The position numbers and the translations under genes are program-made. A model generated the notes under the pieces. That model did no database searches. It worked only from the letters and a program-made list of their open reading frames with translations, and was not told the DNA's origin. Shown here in pieces: positions 20,066-32,179 of a stretch of 64,000 bases of DNA; the first letter of the stretch is position 1, and every line of letters starts with the position of its first letter. The DNA comes from Lates calcarifer (taxonomy: Eukaryota > Chordata > Actinopteri > Centropomidae): NCBI RefSeq assembly GCF_001640805.2, contig NC_066855.1:16695507-16759506 (forward strand), in the 5' to 3' direction.

Positions 20066-23000
20066 CGTAATTTGTTTTGCTGACACCGTTTACACAACAG
20101 CACAGACCAGAGAAGGTAATCAGCCCAGCCTACTGACATGAAAAATAACAGACGTGAACATCAAGCAGCATCTCTCATTTGTTACCCAACGCTAAATTAC
20201 TGCAAATTCATCTTTTGTCAGTTTAGTTAAATATACCATGAATTGCTTACTGCCACATAAGAGCTTTTGTTTGAATAAGCTGCTGCTGCTCCCCATACCC
20301 CTTTGCAGAAAACACATCATTAGAGCTGGGAGCAGATTATGTGCATCCTAATGAGCACTGAAGTGCTTTCTATGGGACTAACAGACACTCCTCAGGAAGA
20401 TGTCTTCAGCAGACGTGTTTGTGAAGAAACACTTAATGAGCTCAAATGCTTAAAATGCATTTGAACAGAGGGAGTGAAGCAGCAGGAGAGAGCCTGTTAG
20501 CGAGTGCAACGGCCCAGACTGTGTTTGGTTTTCTTTTACGTAACTTGACAACAGTCCAATGTTCCACAAGCACATCTCATTGGAAAAGACTGGAGGGTCA
20601 AGGCTGCTCTAATCATTATCTTTATGTTACTACTACTACTACTACTACAACGACTACGACACCAATGACAAACTGATAAACTGATAAACCCACTGTATAC
20701 AACCTGCCCAGCACCAAACAGCAGACAGACACAGTTAATGACTTCATGTGCTGAATGTAACATTTAGCATTTAGCAGAATGTGCAATATCAACTTGAGGC
20801 ATGTCAGATTATATAATGTGCATGTGATTGTAAATAAAGTTTTTCTCTTATTCATAAACAATCAGTCCCTACAAAATGTCAGCCAGTAGTCACCACCACC
20901 CAGCTGACTATCACTGGTCATATTCCACAGTGAGATAAGACAGCTTAAAAGTGCACAGTGTAAAGAAACTTCAATAGTCTGATATTTTTCTCAGGAGTTG
21001 ATGGAGACTAAAATCAGATAAGTGGAGAATAATTATTTTTAAGCATCAGGTCGCTTCTGCTGCCCTCAAGTGGCCATAAAATAATGTAGGTTTATTGTTG
21101 ATAAATTTGACACAGTTTGAATAAATCCAAGTTCTTTCACATTGATCCGAATTAAATGGAACTTTTAATTGGAGGAGAACTTGACAGTCAAGCAGCGTAA
21201 ATCAGAATACTGTAAAAATTCTCAAATAAAAGCCAGTATTCAATTAATTATAGAGAATAAAATAATAGCTAGTACAGGCTGGGTAGGGATGGAATTTCAG
21301 TACAGTACAGATTCACATTATAATTTCATATTTCCTATAATTTCTTGATTACCAGAGTCATGTTGTGTGATCTGCTATTCTTTTCAGTGCAATTTTAAAT
21401 AATTACAAATAGATAAAAGCAGTATTTAATTACATTTATGCTAATTAGGATGATGACACAATTGGTGAAGAAATGGGTCATAAATGGGTCATGAACTGCT
21501 AATCCTCAGCAGCTTCAATATCTGTGCCTGTTGTTTGTCTTCTCTAAACTGAACAGTAATTTATTTCAAAAAGAATGACAACAGTTAAAAGAGAGTCTGC
21601 ACACAGCCCATGATATTATTATGATTTATAATGTGTCTTTTACTCTTCAAACATTAAGGTCAGACTGATCTTGATTTAAAACAGCATTATTTGATTTTTT
21701 GGCCACTGGGGAGCAGCAGAACAAGCTATAAATACAACACATAAACAACATATCACTGCAGAACGTTGATATGCCACCATGTTAGCAAACAGTCCTTTAC
21801 CTATACACTTTTTGTCCACTATTCTCTTTACTTTTAGCTCAATTTTTCCAACTCCTGAGGAATATATGTGGCTCTTTAGCTGCTAAATACTCCACTGTGT
21901 ACACCAGCTGCTCTAACCATTTGCTGTTTGGCGCTGAGCAGGTAGTGGACAGTGGGTTTTTTGAGCTATTATCCTGAAACAGCTGCCTGCTACTAGAGGG
22001 GAGTATGAAAGCAGCAAGAAGGAACCAAAACACTGAAGTTGCAGGGCCATAAACCCAAAACAACAGACTGAAAGAAGCTAAAACTGATTACTCACCTTAG
22101 CTTCATGATCTTCAAGTATCAGTGATGATGTCTTCAAACTCCAGACTCCAGCTCTGCTCTGCAAAGACAGAAAAATATGTGCTGTAAACAGAGTGATTTA
22201 TGAATACAAAGTTCTTTTACATAATATCTGGGGGGTTGGAGCAAGTCAGTGCAGATTGTTAACATTAACTTAGACCAAACTGAACTACAGAGGTATCCAC
22301 TAAACCATGGGAGCCGTCACTCAGTCTTGTTTTCCATGGGACTGGGACGGTTTCATTCATGGCCTTTGAATGTAGAATGGGCTCATTGTTTCCTCATGAG
22401 GTGTTTTCTGTATTTTTGGTTGATTTGACAAAAGTACATCTTATTAAAAGGTGCTATATGTAGTTTTTGCTATCACCACATTACTAACATTAACATCACC
22501 AGCTGTTTACTTACCAGTCTAGAAGCAATGTTGAGTTCAAACTTAATTCCTTCACACATCAAGAGTGGTCTCCAGCAGTGGAAAATGATGCCAATGTTCA
22601 CTCTGAGCTTTTCTGTTGGACCATCTGGGACTGCATCTCTCCTGGAGGCGGAAAAGATGAATTCAGATCATGAAGACAAGGTTTTAACCCAGAAACTACA
22701 TTTATACAAATTAAACAACAGAAAATCATATGTAACACATCTACTGTATATAAGCCCTAAAGCCAAGGGTTTTTGTTGTGTTTCACATTTCCATAAAACA
22801 GAAAATTCCTTGTCCTGAACTCATAATCTGTACTTCTTAGCCTCCTCCTGTGTACCTACTCAATCAGCAAATTAGTCATAATGTGATTTTATTTAGCAGG
22901 AACCACTCATCAGATGTAAACTCTATGAAGGACCGTACAAAACACAGCTCTGTGAAAACAGACAATCCTGAGAGGACAAACCATGTTGGGAGTGAAAGAC

Positions 23001-23395
23001 AATTTTACTAAGCAGAAAGAAAGAGTGATGAAGAGTGAAGAGTGATATTTATTATTTTAACATAAATCTTATGATGTTCTGTACACCACATTAATACTGT
23101 CCACTTGAATATAAAACAAGTTACTTCGTATATCTCACATTACAACAAATCAAGTGTATGTTCTGTAACAATGTGGCAGGACTTGCACTGCACACCAGTC
23201 AGCATATAACACTGAGGTTTCCAATGACAATAAATTATCATGCAACATATTTCCAAAAGTCAAAATCACTAGAGATAACAGTGAAGCTTGTGGAGGTATC
23301 CGTACAAGATTAGTGACACAACAGATGTATATTCAGAAATGCAGAAATGATTGAAAATCTGTCCGACAAATGCTGGTTGCATAACGTTCTGACTG
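20066..23395. other. exoc7-galr2 intergenic DNA, first part
   Basis: No gene is supported. It holds an ACT trinucleotide run (20629-20648) and repeat-like stretches at about 21690-22080 and 22200-22680 that look like common teleost dispersed repeats. In human the ligand-gated channel gene ZACN lies between EXOC7 and GALR2. I found no Cys-loop, four-TM or signal-peptide exon here on either strand. Confidence 0.5.
20629..20648. repeat. (ACT)n microsatellite
   Basis: Six to seven ACT units in a row, then a degenerate ACGACTACGAC extension. They lie 0.6 kb past the exoc7 poly(A) signal. Confidence 0.85.
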
Positions 23396-23404
23396 TTTAT
23401 TTTT

Positions 23405-23590
23405 TCAGTCCATCACCACCCACAGCTTCTTTGACTCCTCAGGCAGTTTCCAGCCAAATTCTGGGCCACAGACCCTCTTTATGTTAAACATGTCTGTGTT
23501 TTTCAGTCTAAAAATGCAGTTAGTCATTTTGTCTACAAAATCTTTTTCTGTTGTTGATGTTGCGTAACACTGAAGACCTAAATCAGGCAA
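23405..23590 (-). CDS. Unrecognised terminal-exon-like ORF
   Basis: The minus strand has an open frame reading LQCYATSTTEKDFVDKMTNC, then KNTDMFNIKRVCGPEFGW and KKLWVVMD before TGA. A canonical AATAAA (23401-23396) follows four bases later. Possible acceptors (GATTTAG or GGTCTTCAG) lie at its 5' edge, so it could be the last exon of a small secreted protein or a relic of one. The Cys spacing with a late Trp is faintly chemokine-like, but I cannot name a family and found no partner exon. Confidence 0.25.
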   Translation of the reverse strand: MPDLGLQCYATSTTEKDFVDKMTNCIFRLKNTDMFNIKRVCGPEFGWKLPEESKKLWVVMD

Positions 23591-23599
23591 GGTAACTCT

Positions 23600-25159
23600 T
23601 TATTTTCATTTCAATCTCTTTAAAGACACATTATTTTAGATTAGTATTTTTTTGTTTTAATGTTTTATAGCTGTATTTAATGTGTATTTTTTTTTTATAT
23701 TTTCTTTGTTTTTAGTAAACTTTAACTTGTTTTTTATACTGTAACTGTGTCTAACATATGGTCATTACTGATAATGTGCTTTTCATCAAATTCTCTGAAA
23801 TTATCTTCATAATAAAGCACATGTTCTATCAGCAGGGCTTTTGCCCTTTTCAAGACAATGTTGACTTCTAGGGAAAAATCTGCCCATCCTGTACAATAAG
23901 TGCCACATGTTGACTACATGTGGAATAATGAACCCAAACAAGGTATTTGAGGACTTCATGTTTGTCCCATTAAAGCATAAAACTCTGAGTGTAGTCCACT
24001 TTATTTTGTTACCACTTTTCTTTGATCTTGGTGAACACGACTACGACTCTACAGCCATGCTCACTGCTCCGTGAGGCTTTACTTAGGCATAGTGATTTTA
24101 TCCCATTCATATCATATTGTTTAAACTGTTTAAACTACAAGCAGCTGAGGGGGAAAAATGGTCGAGTAGGAGAATTTCTGACACTGATGATCTCTTCTAG
24201 ACGTGTCAACAAACTGTTGGCAGAAAGGCTGCAAATGCAACACACCCGGCAGGAACATCAGAATAAAATCTAGCACTTACACTAATACAAACACTTCAGC
24301 TCTTTTAAAATTAGCTATACACTGTATCTGGTTTCACTTTGCAACAAACGGCTATGAAAACATAACAAACACGGCTAATTTAGGTTTTCTGTGACTACGA
24401 GATTAGCACTAGGGCTAACCAACTTTAATACTTGCATGCACTCCAATACGAGTTGGAACGAGGCATGTTTTTTTCTCTTCTTCCCATTCTGACGATATGC
24501 ATCTATGAGCTAATCGCTAATGTCAGCATACTAACACGCCCACACTAAGAATGCTACCATACAAATGTTCACCATTTGGGATGATGGGAATGTCATTATT
24601 TTTACAGGTATCTGGTCTTAAACAAAATTACTGGACAAATTAAAACAGTTTGGACCTGATAATGCCACTAGATGAAAAGTTAAGAGATCATTTAAGTTAT
24701 TAAAGTTGTTGAGACCATAATTGTGAGCCTTATGTTGGTGCTAGAGGTTTGTTTAAGAGAGCTCTCAACTATTGTGTTACAGTTATTTACAATTACAGAC
24801 ATGGCACCAAACTGCTGGTGAATAAAAACCATAGCTTCAGCCAGTACAGTTGGGGTATAGGTTTGAGGTACAAATAATTTGGTTGTTCAGAAGGACCAAT
24901 TGGTTTGGACCAGAGTTACTTTAATCATGCACACAAATACTAATTTCAGCATATATTTGTACACAAAAGGGTAGTGATGTTAAATCCAATTGGAAGGTAT
25001 TGCTAATTAATTTAGCAGTCTCCAATTAGGACTCAACTTTAATCGATCTACTCCACAGCCTAGATGGTGAAATGAATACTGCTGGGTATGTTCGTAGTTC
25101 ATAATGTTCAGGTGGCTTTTCCTCTCCTACATCTTGGTCCAATTTCAAAGTTGCTGTCT
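23600..25159. other. exoc7-galr2 intergenic DNA, second part
   Basis: AT-rich DNA with a reverse-oriented copy of the GGTCAAA-type dispersed repeat (about 24520-24700). The galr2 3' UTR should lie in the top end. Possible minus-strand poly(A) signals are ATTAAA (complement at 25038-25043) and AATAAA (complement at 24000-24005). Confidence 0.5.
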
Positions 25160-25800
25160 CTAGTTGGATGTCTCCACACTGCTGACTGTGTTCACCGCTT
25201 GGATGACATGCACCTTGTTGACCTCCCTCTTCTTCAGCGTGCAGCTAAAAACCTTCCTGAAGCCTTTGCGGAAGTGCTTTGAGACGAGAGCGTAGACGAT
25301 GGGGTTGAGGCAGGAGTTGGTGTAAGCCACCAGGTGGGAGAGGATGCGGAGAATGTAGGTGGTGTGGTTGAGGGGGAAACGGCCAAACCACATACAGAGG
25401 ATGACCAGGTGATGAGGGAGCCAGCAAAGGCAGAAGAGAATGGCAACGATGATGATCATCTTGGTGACTTTACGCTTGGCCCGCCGGGACTCAGACATGT
25501 CCTTTATAGGGTCCACGCTTGGTCCACAGGTACCGGATGGTGCGAGCGTAGGTGAGGCTGAGCACCAGGACGGGAATGAGGTAGCCAAAGATGAAGGTGC
25601 ACACGTCCATTATAATGCGTGGTTTGGACTCCCAGGCAGGAATACACACCACGGTGCCAACCAGGTCCATCTGTGTGTAGTAGCTCAGATACGGCCCAGA
25701 GAAAACCAAGGCCAAGGCCCAAACCAGACAGATGGAGGTGAGGGCGTTCTTTGGTGTCCTCATCTCCCTGGAACGAAGTGGATAGCAAATGGCTAAATAC
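25160..25800 (-). CDS. galr2: galr2 exon 2 (TM4-TM7 and tail), with one apparent extra base
   Basis: After acceptor CTGCTCTTACAG it reads [22 protein letters not shown]4, FSGPYLSYY in ECL2, and TM5 to [10 protein letters not shown]. At 25519-25520 (TT on the plus strand) the frame must drop one base to continue into [22 protein letters not shown]6 and TM7. The exon is 641 nt; phase requires 640. The tail after TM7 is short, with a Cys in [11 protein letters not shown] that may be acylated. The stop is TAG at 25162-25160. Without correction the product ends about 11 residues past the shift. Confidence 0.9.
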
Positions 25801-26570
25801 CTGTAAGAGCAGAGGGCAAACACGTGATCCAAGTGTTCATTACTGATATGAGCTTTTATTCAATCTCAAATGAATCTGTGATAAAATATACTAAACTCAA
25901 AGTTCACTTATTTGTTTTCCTCGAGCGTTAAGTTTTAAATATCACAGATTGACTTTTAGATTAAAAAAAAAAATCCAATGTTTGTATTAAAATGCCCGTT
26001 TTAAAAACCCACCAGAGCTATTTGTTTGCCTCTGACTTTGACAACCACCTAAAACTAGACTTTAACCTCTAACTCTCTATACTCTGCAACATTAAAGGGA
26101 AATTGGAGACGTGACTTTAGACAAATACTTCTTCAGATTAACATGTTTTCCTTTGCTGGGAACAACGTTATAAGTGGAAAACGATCATTTAAAACAGGAT
26201 GCAGGAAATGATCAACTCAGATCACACTGATCTGTCCATGAAATCGGTCTTTGGGTGTGTTGATGTGCATTCCAGGACACAAATTGAGCTTAACTGCCGA
26301 TGGTGGTTATGTTATTTGTGTGGTTTGTGGTTACGTGTGCATGCATATATGTGATGATTTGAGAAGAGCAGAGGGAGCGGCTTTAATGCTCCAGAGTTAC
26401 AAATTAATTTGTGTTATTTTACAGCAAAGACATGAAAAGATGAGCATTTTCACAACAAAGCCTTTAAATAGGAGTGAGGACAAAGGCAGTAAATGATTGA
26501 AACCTTTTACCCTTAAAATGTTATTTTTCTTTCCTTTTTTCTTTGTATTTTATTTACTGCATTTTAAATC

Positions 26571-26612
<42 letters not shown>

Positions 26613-27141
26613 CATCCATCCATCCAGCCACCTGTTGGTATCAATTTATAGTAAGTCCAGTGCAATATTGACAAAACATCTACAGAAACAGTGACTTTAT
26701 ATGATTGTACAGGCTGCAGGTGAGTTATAAAGTTTTATGCGTAGAAACACTTGGAGCTTGTGAAATGCAGTGGACGCACCTGTCCAGGGAGACAGCTGTC
26801 AGGGTGAAGATGCTGGCGTACATGGTGAGGAAAATGATGAAGTGCACGACTTTACACACCACAGGTCCGAACACCCATTCATCCAGCGTGTAGATAGTGG
26901 CTTGAAAGGGCACGCAGAACACAATGAAGCACAGGTCCGCGATGCCGAGGTTGAGGATGAACAGGTTGGTGGTTTTGGTGTTCATCTGCCCGTTGCGAAA
27001 CAGAACCGCGAGGACCAGGGAGTTTCCCACGGTGCCGACCAGGAAAATGAGCGAAAACCCCAAAGAAATGACCACCGACTCCGCTTTCCAAGAGGATGAG
27101 TTCACCGAGGACAGATTCATCTTTATGTTATATTCATTCAT
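25160..27141 (-). CDS. galr2: galr2: galanin receptor type 2, whole gene
   Basis: GALR2 is a class A G-protein-coupled receptor for the neuropeptide galanin at the plasma membrane. Two exons (27141-26780 and 25800-25160) flank a 979-bp intron placed inside the Arg codon of LDRY at the end of TM3, where GALR2/3 genes are known to be split. Together they give 333 residues once one extra base is discounted; human GALR2 has 387, mainly through a longer tail. Visible marks are GN in TM1, LNLGIADL in TM2, Cys96 and the ECL2 Cys for the disulphide, FCLCWLPHH in TM6 and NPIVYAL in TM7. As written, an extra T at 25519-25520 shifts the frame in the third intracellular loop and would cut off TM6-7. Which teleost duplicate it is (2a or 2b) I cannot say. 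Confidence 0.93.
26571..26626. repeat. (TCTA)n then (TCCA)n microsatellite in the galr2 intron
   Basis: About ten TCTA units pass into four TCCA units, within the single galr2 intron. Confidence 0.9.
26780..27141 (-). CDS. galr2: galr2 exon 1 (N-terminus to TM3)
   Basis: It codes for residues 1-120 plus two bases of Arg121. There are two in-frame starts: ATG at 27141-27139, and a second at 27120-27118 whose [10 protein letters not shown] resembles the mammalian MNVS start better. I used the first as the longest reading. N-glycosylation sites NLS and NSS lie in the N-terminus. TM1 is about residues 23-47, TM2 59-83 and TM3 95-118, with Cys96 at the top of TM3. The donor is ACAG/GTGCGT on the minus strand. 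Confidence 0.93.
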
Positions 27142-28390
27142 AACTCACGCGGTCCGATTTCTGTCCAACGATAATGACTCCCGTGCAGACGCGCGCCTCA
27201 TTTGCGCGCAACATTTCCACATCCAGACGCAGCAACAGGCGACAGACCCGGAAAATTCATGTAATCTAACAGTGATAGACACAGCTACAGTCAAGCTTTG
27301 ATCATCTGCTCTCTCCCAAACCCACTCTCTCTCTCTCTCTCTGCCAAATCCTGACAACTTTTAAATGTCACTGTCAATGTCATGTACTTAACATGAAAAT
27401 ATTTTTCTTTGCAGGAACTAATAACCGGCTCTATCTTTGAAATGTCATCTTCAATTAGACGCTTTTAGTAAGATTTTTTAAATTAAAGTTTGCACAACTG
27501 AAAAGGAAATAGGAAAACTAATTATACAGATTGAAAACAACAGTGATAAGAACCTTTCGAAAGAATCAGACAACCCGCATTTCTCCAGACTAACATTAAA
27601 GTGCACTAAACAATGATTTTTTATGGTCACATATAAGCTGCAAAAATAGACTACCAGGGGCACAGTATGATGTCTCTGTTAGAATAATAACCCAGCTGCT
27701 CATTTTCAGTCACCTGTTGCTTCTGTTTCTCCTCAGCCTGATGAGAATGAGACCAGTCTGCCCTCCCGTGGTCACACCCGACCACTGCAACTATGTTGTG
27801 GTTCTAAGAAGCAGCAGCTCTATATTCCCATAAGAAGCCAAGATATTCTCATAAATCCTGTCCAATTATCTTTCACACTGAGAACCTTTACTGCTGTAGT
27901 AATGGCAAAAGTTACAAGTCAAAATTGTACTTATTATTGCAGTATGACTACATTTACATGCAGAGTCTGTTTGTTTCCTTTGATTTTGTCAATTTCTTGT
28001 CAATAAACTGTAACCTTACTGGTTGCAAAACAGGCATGTATATGTGTGTATTGTTTTGATGTGTTTTATTTCCCATTTACAATATAAAACAGAGAAAAGC
28101 AGCAAATCTTCACATCTGAGCAGCTAGAACCAGAAGATTTACACAGAGAAAATGTCCCAAATAATGAATCAATTATCAAAATGGTTATCATTTAATTTAT
28201 CTAAAATAACTGATCTAATTGTCTTGGCTGCAACTTCAACTGCAAAAACTAAGTGCGAATATTGTACCTCCAATAATAATAATAATTGTAATCAACATCT
28301 GGATAGACAACTATATCAACTTCATGTTGTTTAGTTGTATAGGTTTTGGACAATAATGTCAATATCTATATAACTACAACAACTACTACT
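27142..28390. other. galr2 5' flank
   Basis: The first 120 bases upstream of galr2 are CpG-richer (around 27165-27260, with GCGCGCC and GCGCGCAAC) and are the likely promoter and 5' UTR. A CT microsatellite is at 27323-27342. I see no TATA box. The rest is AT-rich; 28060-28240 may hold a degraded dispersed repeat, and short ATT and ACT runs lie before the Tc1 fragment. Confidence 0.5.
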
Positions 28391-28393
28391 ACT

Positions 28394-29140
28394 ACTAGCA
28401 GCAATTCTGTGAACAGAAACACCTTGTTGATGAGAGAGGTCAGAGGAGAATGGCCAGACTGCTTGGAACTGACAGGCTACAGGACTCTTAATAACTGTGG
28501 TGAGCAGAAAAGCATCTCTTGAGGCTGATGGGCTATAACAGCAGAGGACCACATCAGGTTCAACTCCATAGGTTCCAAAATGTAGCCTGCTCTGATGAAT
28601 CTGAGTTTCTGCTGAGGCAGCAGATGGTAGGGGTCAGAATTTGGCATCAACAGCATGATTCCATGGACCCAACCTGCCCTGTGTCAACAGTCCAGGCTGG
28701 TAGTGGTGGTGTAATGGTGTGGGGAATGTTTTCGTGGCACACTTCAGGCCCCTTAATACCAATCAATCATGGTCTGAATGTCACATATCTGAGAATTGCT
28801 GCTGACCATGTTCATCCCTTTATGGCCACAGTTTACCATCTTCTAATGGCTGCTTCCAGCATGCATGCAAAATTTCATGAACAGTTCAGTGAACTTCAGT
28901 GGCCTCCCCAGTCACCAGATCTGTATACATTAGAACACCACAGGGATGTGGTACAACTGGAGACTGCATGAATGTGCAGCTGACAATATAATCATGTCAA
29001 CATGGAGCAGAATCTCAAAGGTAATTCCCAACATCTTGTGGAGTCCATGCCAGGAAGAACTGAGGCTGTTTTGAAAGCAAAGGGAGGAACTACCCAATAT
29101 TATCATGGTGCTCCTGATAAAGTGCTCAGTGAATGTATGT
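28394..29140 (+). mobile_element. 5'-truncated Tc1-like element with decayed transposase
   Basis: An ORF (28519-28971) carries Tc1 transposase pieces in order: DESEFLLRQQMVGVRIW, then GGVMVWGMFSWHTSGPLIPI, the ADHVHPFMATVY stretch, and WPPQSPDLYTLEH. The DNAPCH-type catalytic motif is lost. The 3' end keeps a typical terminal repeat (GATAAAGTGCTCAGTGAATG). The left inverted repeat is missing. I recognise the family from many teleosts. It is a dead copy. Confidence 0.87.
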
Positions 29141-29407
29141 AGTTACCATTTATTAAATCAGGAAAATGATCTTTATAAACATTAGAAAAGCAAAATAAGC
29201 TACAACATAAATCTGATTTTACATGGTCGTAAAATTAATTATTGGACAAATTCACATTTTGACCTGATAGTGGCGCCATGTGAAAAGTCAGATGATCTCT
29301 AAAGTGAATACAATTTCATGATAATCCATCCAACAGATGTTTAAGATATTCTTATTTGTTTAGAACAAAGTGATGTAGAAACATCTAAGCATTAAGATCT
29401 GACTACG

Positions 29408-29438
29408 CCCCCCCCCCCCCCCACACACACACACACAC
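29408..29438. repeat. C15 run fused to (AC)n
   Basis: Fifteen C in a row pass directly into eight AC units. A second AC run lies at about 29536-29552. The G-rich complement could form unusual structures, and such runs are poorly sequenced. Confidence 0.9.
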
Positions 29439-30785
29439 TACGTCCTGTTTGGCCTGTCTGCTGTCTGAATCCCCTCATCCTCATTTTCTGACTCACATTT
29501 TCCCAACACTATGCATACACTCACAGAGCAGAAGACACACACACACACACACGCACGCACGCCTGCAGACAAGGACACATTAACCTCCTCCAGCAGCTGT
29601 ACAAATGCAAACACCCTCACTTGACTAAATTTAACAGGTTGCTTTTTTAATCCAGGAGTATCCAGGAGGAAGCAGCCGCCTTGGTGCGTTTGTTTCCTCC
29701 TCTGGGAGTCTGAATTACTCCATGATCAAACATCCTTGATGTCTGAGGAAGTTCAATAACAATCAGAGATGATCTTATTATTTATACTGTACAGTATGTT
29801 GATAAACACAAACCTGTCCTGGTGATGCTCATTCCCAACATCACAACCTTTGTAATGCTAACTGTTATTTAATGTGACTTTGTGATTGTTTTAATTTAGT
29901 TTCTTTTAACATTTTCAGAGTATTTTAAAAAATATTATCCATACATGTTAAGAGATGGAGATTTAAACATATTATGTTTTATGAAATTGGCTGAAAATTG
30001 GCTCAATATACTCTATATTGCTGCATCTACCTACAACTCCTGAACTTTTTTTCTTTTCTGTTGGATCTTCATCAAGAGAAAATGTTAAAAATGATGATCG
30101 CGCTCATACATATCTGCACTAACCAGCTGAACAGTTCTGAAAAATACAAAACAAACCGACCGGTGTTTAATGATGAATGTGTTAGTATACTTATACCTAG
30201 TGCTTTTTATCATGTCCCATGTAGTTTTTGAGGATATCTATTTGTATATTTTGGACTGGTGTACTTTTGTATGCATATAAAATTATTTTGAGATATTTAT
30301 CACTCTAGATAGGATGGATGGTTAATCACACCTGTAATCATACAGCCTGTCAGCGTATGTGCTAACCATTTTTAAACATTTTGACTTTAAGATCTTGCAA
30401 GGATTGAAACATCATCCATTCTTCTTTGGCCAAATATCAATCATCTTTTTCTCTCACGTTCTGCCTTTATTCTTCTGCTGGTGAATGTCTGCTATTTCCT
30501 CCTGCACTAATTTCCTTGGTCACTTCCACTTTCCCACGCCGATAAAATTCGGCATACACAACTCTGACGCCACTACACCTGACCAATGATCTTTCTGCCT
30601 GCGTTTCTTTAGCCAATCAGTGTCTAGACTCCAGGGGACCCTGTCCTTTCTCCTGTATTCATAATTGCCACCGCTTAACGAAGAACAGTTCTTCCTAATG
30701 GCTTTTTTCTTTTTTGTATTTGTGGTCATTGATATTTCTCATGCAAATTTCTGTCTGTGTTGCATGGTAATAGTTCTCCTGTCTG

Positions 30786-30802
30786 CCAGCAGATGGCAGC
30801 AG
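30786..30802 (+). promoter_or_regulatory. CTCF-like motif
   Basis: CCAGCAGATGGCAGCAG fits the vertebrate CTCF core (CCASYAGRKGGCRS) at nearly every position. It lies 3.6 kb upstream of the galr2 start. A single motif proves nothing about binding. Confidence 0.4.
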
Positions 30803-32179
30803 AAGCACAGTGAACAACATCCAGACTGTATTGACTGAGTTCCCGCTGTGGCCCATTACACACAGAGATTTCATCAGTGGATGTTGCCTCAGAAGAGCTA
30901 CAGATGGTGCTTCATGTTTACTCCTGTCGCAGCATCCACCAATCACTTCCTCAGAAACCAGGGCACTTTAAACTTCTGTGATGCATTAAGTCATTGGGTT
31001 TTCCATGTGTCGGTCCTGCCTGGTCGTGATAAGAAGAAGTTACAACTGACGAATGACGACCTTGTCTTCGCTTGATACTCCTCTGAGAGCATTTAGTCAA
31101 AGCCGATGAAGCGTAGGAAATGATACAAGAGTAAAGTTGTGGCCGGCTTGCAGCTGTTGAAGCATTGCGTGCATCAAACATAATTCATCCAGTGTGTAAT
31201 TTTAGGCTCTGGGAAACACCGAAAAGTTAGTTGGAGAGTTTATCTATGACTGTCTTGACTGGTTTGCTATCATTGCAGGAGGTAATGCTCAGAGGTATCA
31301 GATCAAGACTAACCTGAGTCATGTTGGTGATACTGTCTGCTGCACTGAAAACCTTCCTGTTAACCATGAGGGAAATAGCAGGAGCGCCCCAAGCAGGAAA
31401 TGACATCATTGTTGGCTGGGCAGTTCAGGAATGTTGAAAGAAGCCTGCTGGGTGAGAGTGGTGACTAGACGCCACAGGCTGGTAGTGGCCACACATGGGA
31501 ATATTTGAACTTTAATCAGAAGAAATAATTAGAGTCTGTGTGAACTGGGCAGGTGGAGGCAATGGGCTCTGACCAGGAATGAACAACATGGACGGACTGA
31601 ATGCACCATTACCTGAAACAAGACGGCTGCAGCGGATGAATAATTATAGAAACTCCTTCTGGATGCCTTAAAATATCTCATGTAAGTGGAAATGTCATTG
31701 GAAATCTTAACAAAAGGGAAGTTGGACTGATTTGACACTAAGAACTCAGAGTCTGAAGGGCTCACCAAATTAAATAGTAAGACTTTTTTAAGACCTTTCT
31801 ACTGCTGCACAGGATGCACAGTACTGTTTTCAAGGTCATAGCAGTCGAAGGATGATGAAAAACAAACTGCCTACAATTATCTATGAAGTACATGAATTTT
31901 TGTTTCTCAGCTGCAAATGACAATAACTCCCACTAATATAATCCTTCAATTAACATGACCTGTACCCATGGATTGGATTACTGAACAGCCCTATTGGGCA
32001 CAGGCCCAGGGGCCCAAAGGGGCCAGAGCCTTAAAACTTTGTTGTGTTGTGTTTCAGTGTGGGGGACCTATATAGGAGGATGGGAGGCCTTTTACTTGTC
32101 CATGTCCAGGGACCCATTGTTTCATAATACATTCCATGCCTGGGCACAGATAAGCTGTAAACCTGAATGGTGGAATAAC

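Noticed and set aside
20066..25159. A possible ZACN gene
   Set aside because: Looked for because of human synteny; no signal peptide, Cys-loop or TM exon could be read on either strand.
25334..25796. Plus-strand ORFs of 73 and 118 codons
   Set aside because: Antisense shadows of galr2 exon 2.
26770..27301. Plus-strand ORFs of 109 and 125 codons
   Set aside because: Antisense shadows of galr2 exon 1 and its CpG-rich flank.
28519..28971. 150-codon ORF taken as a host gene
   Set aside because: It is a decayed Tc1 transposase within a truncated element, so it is annotated as a mobile element.
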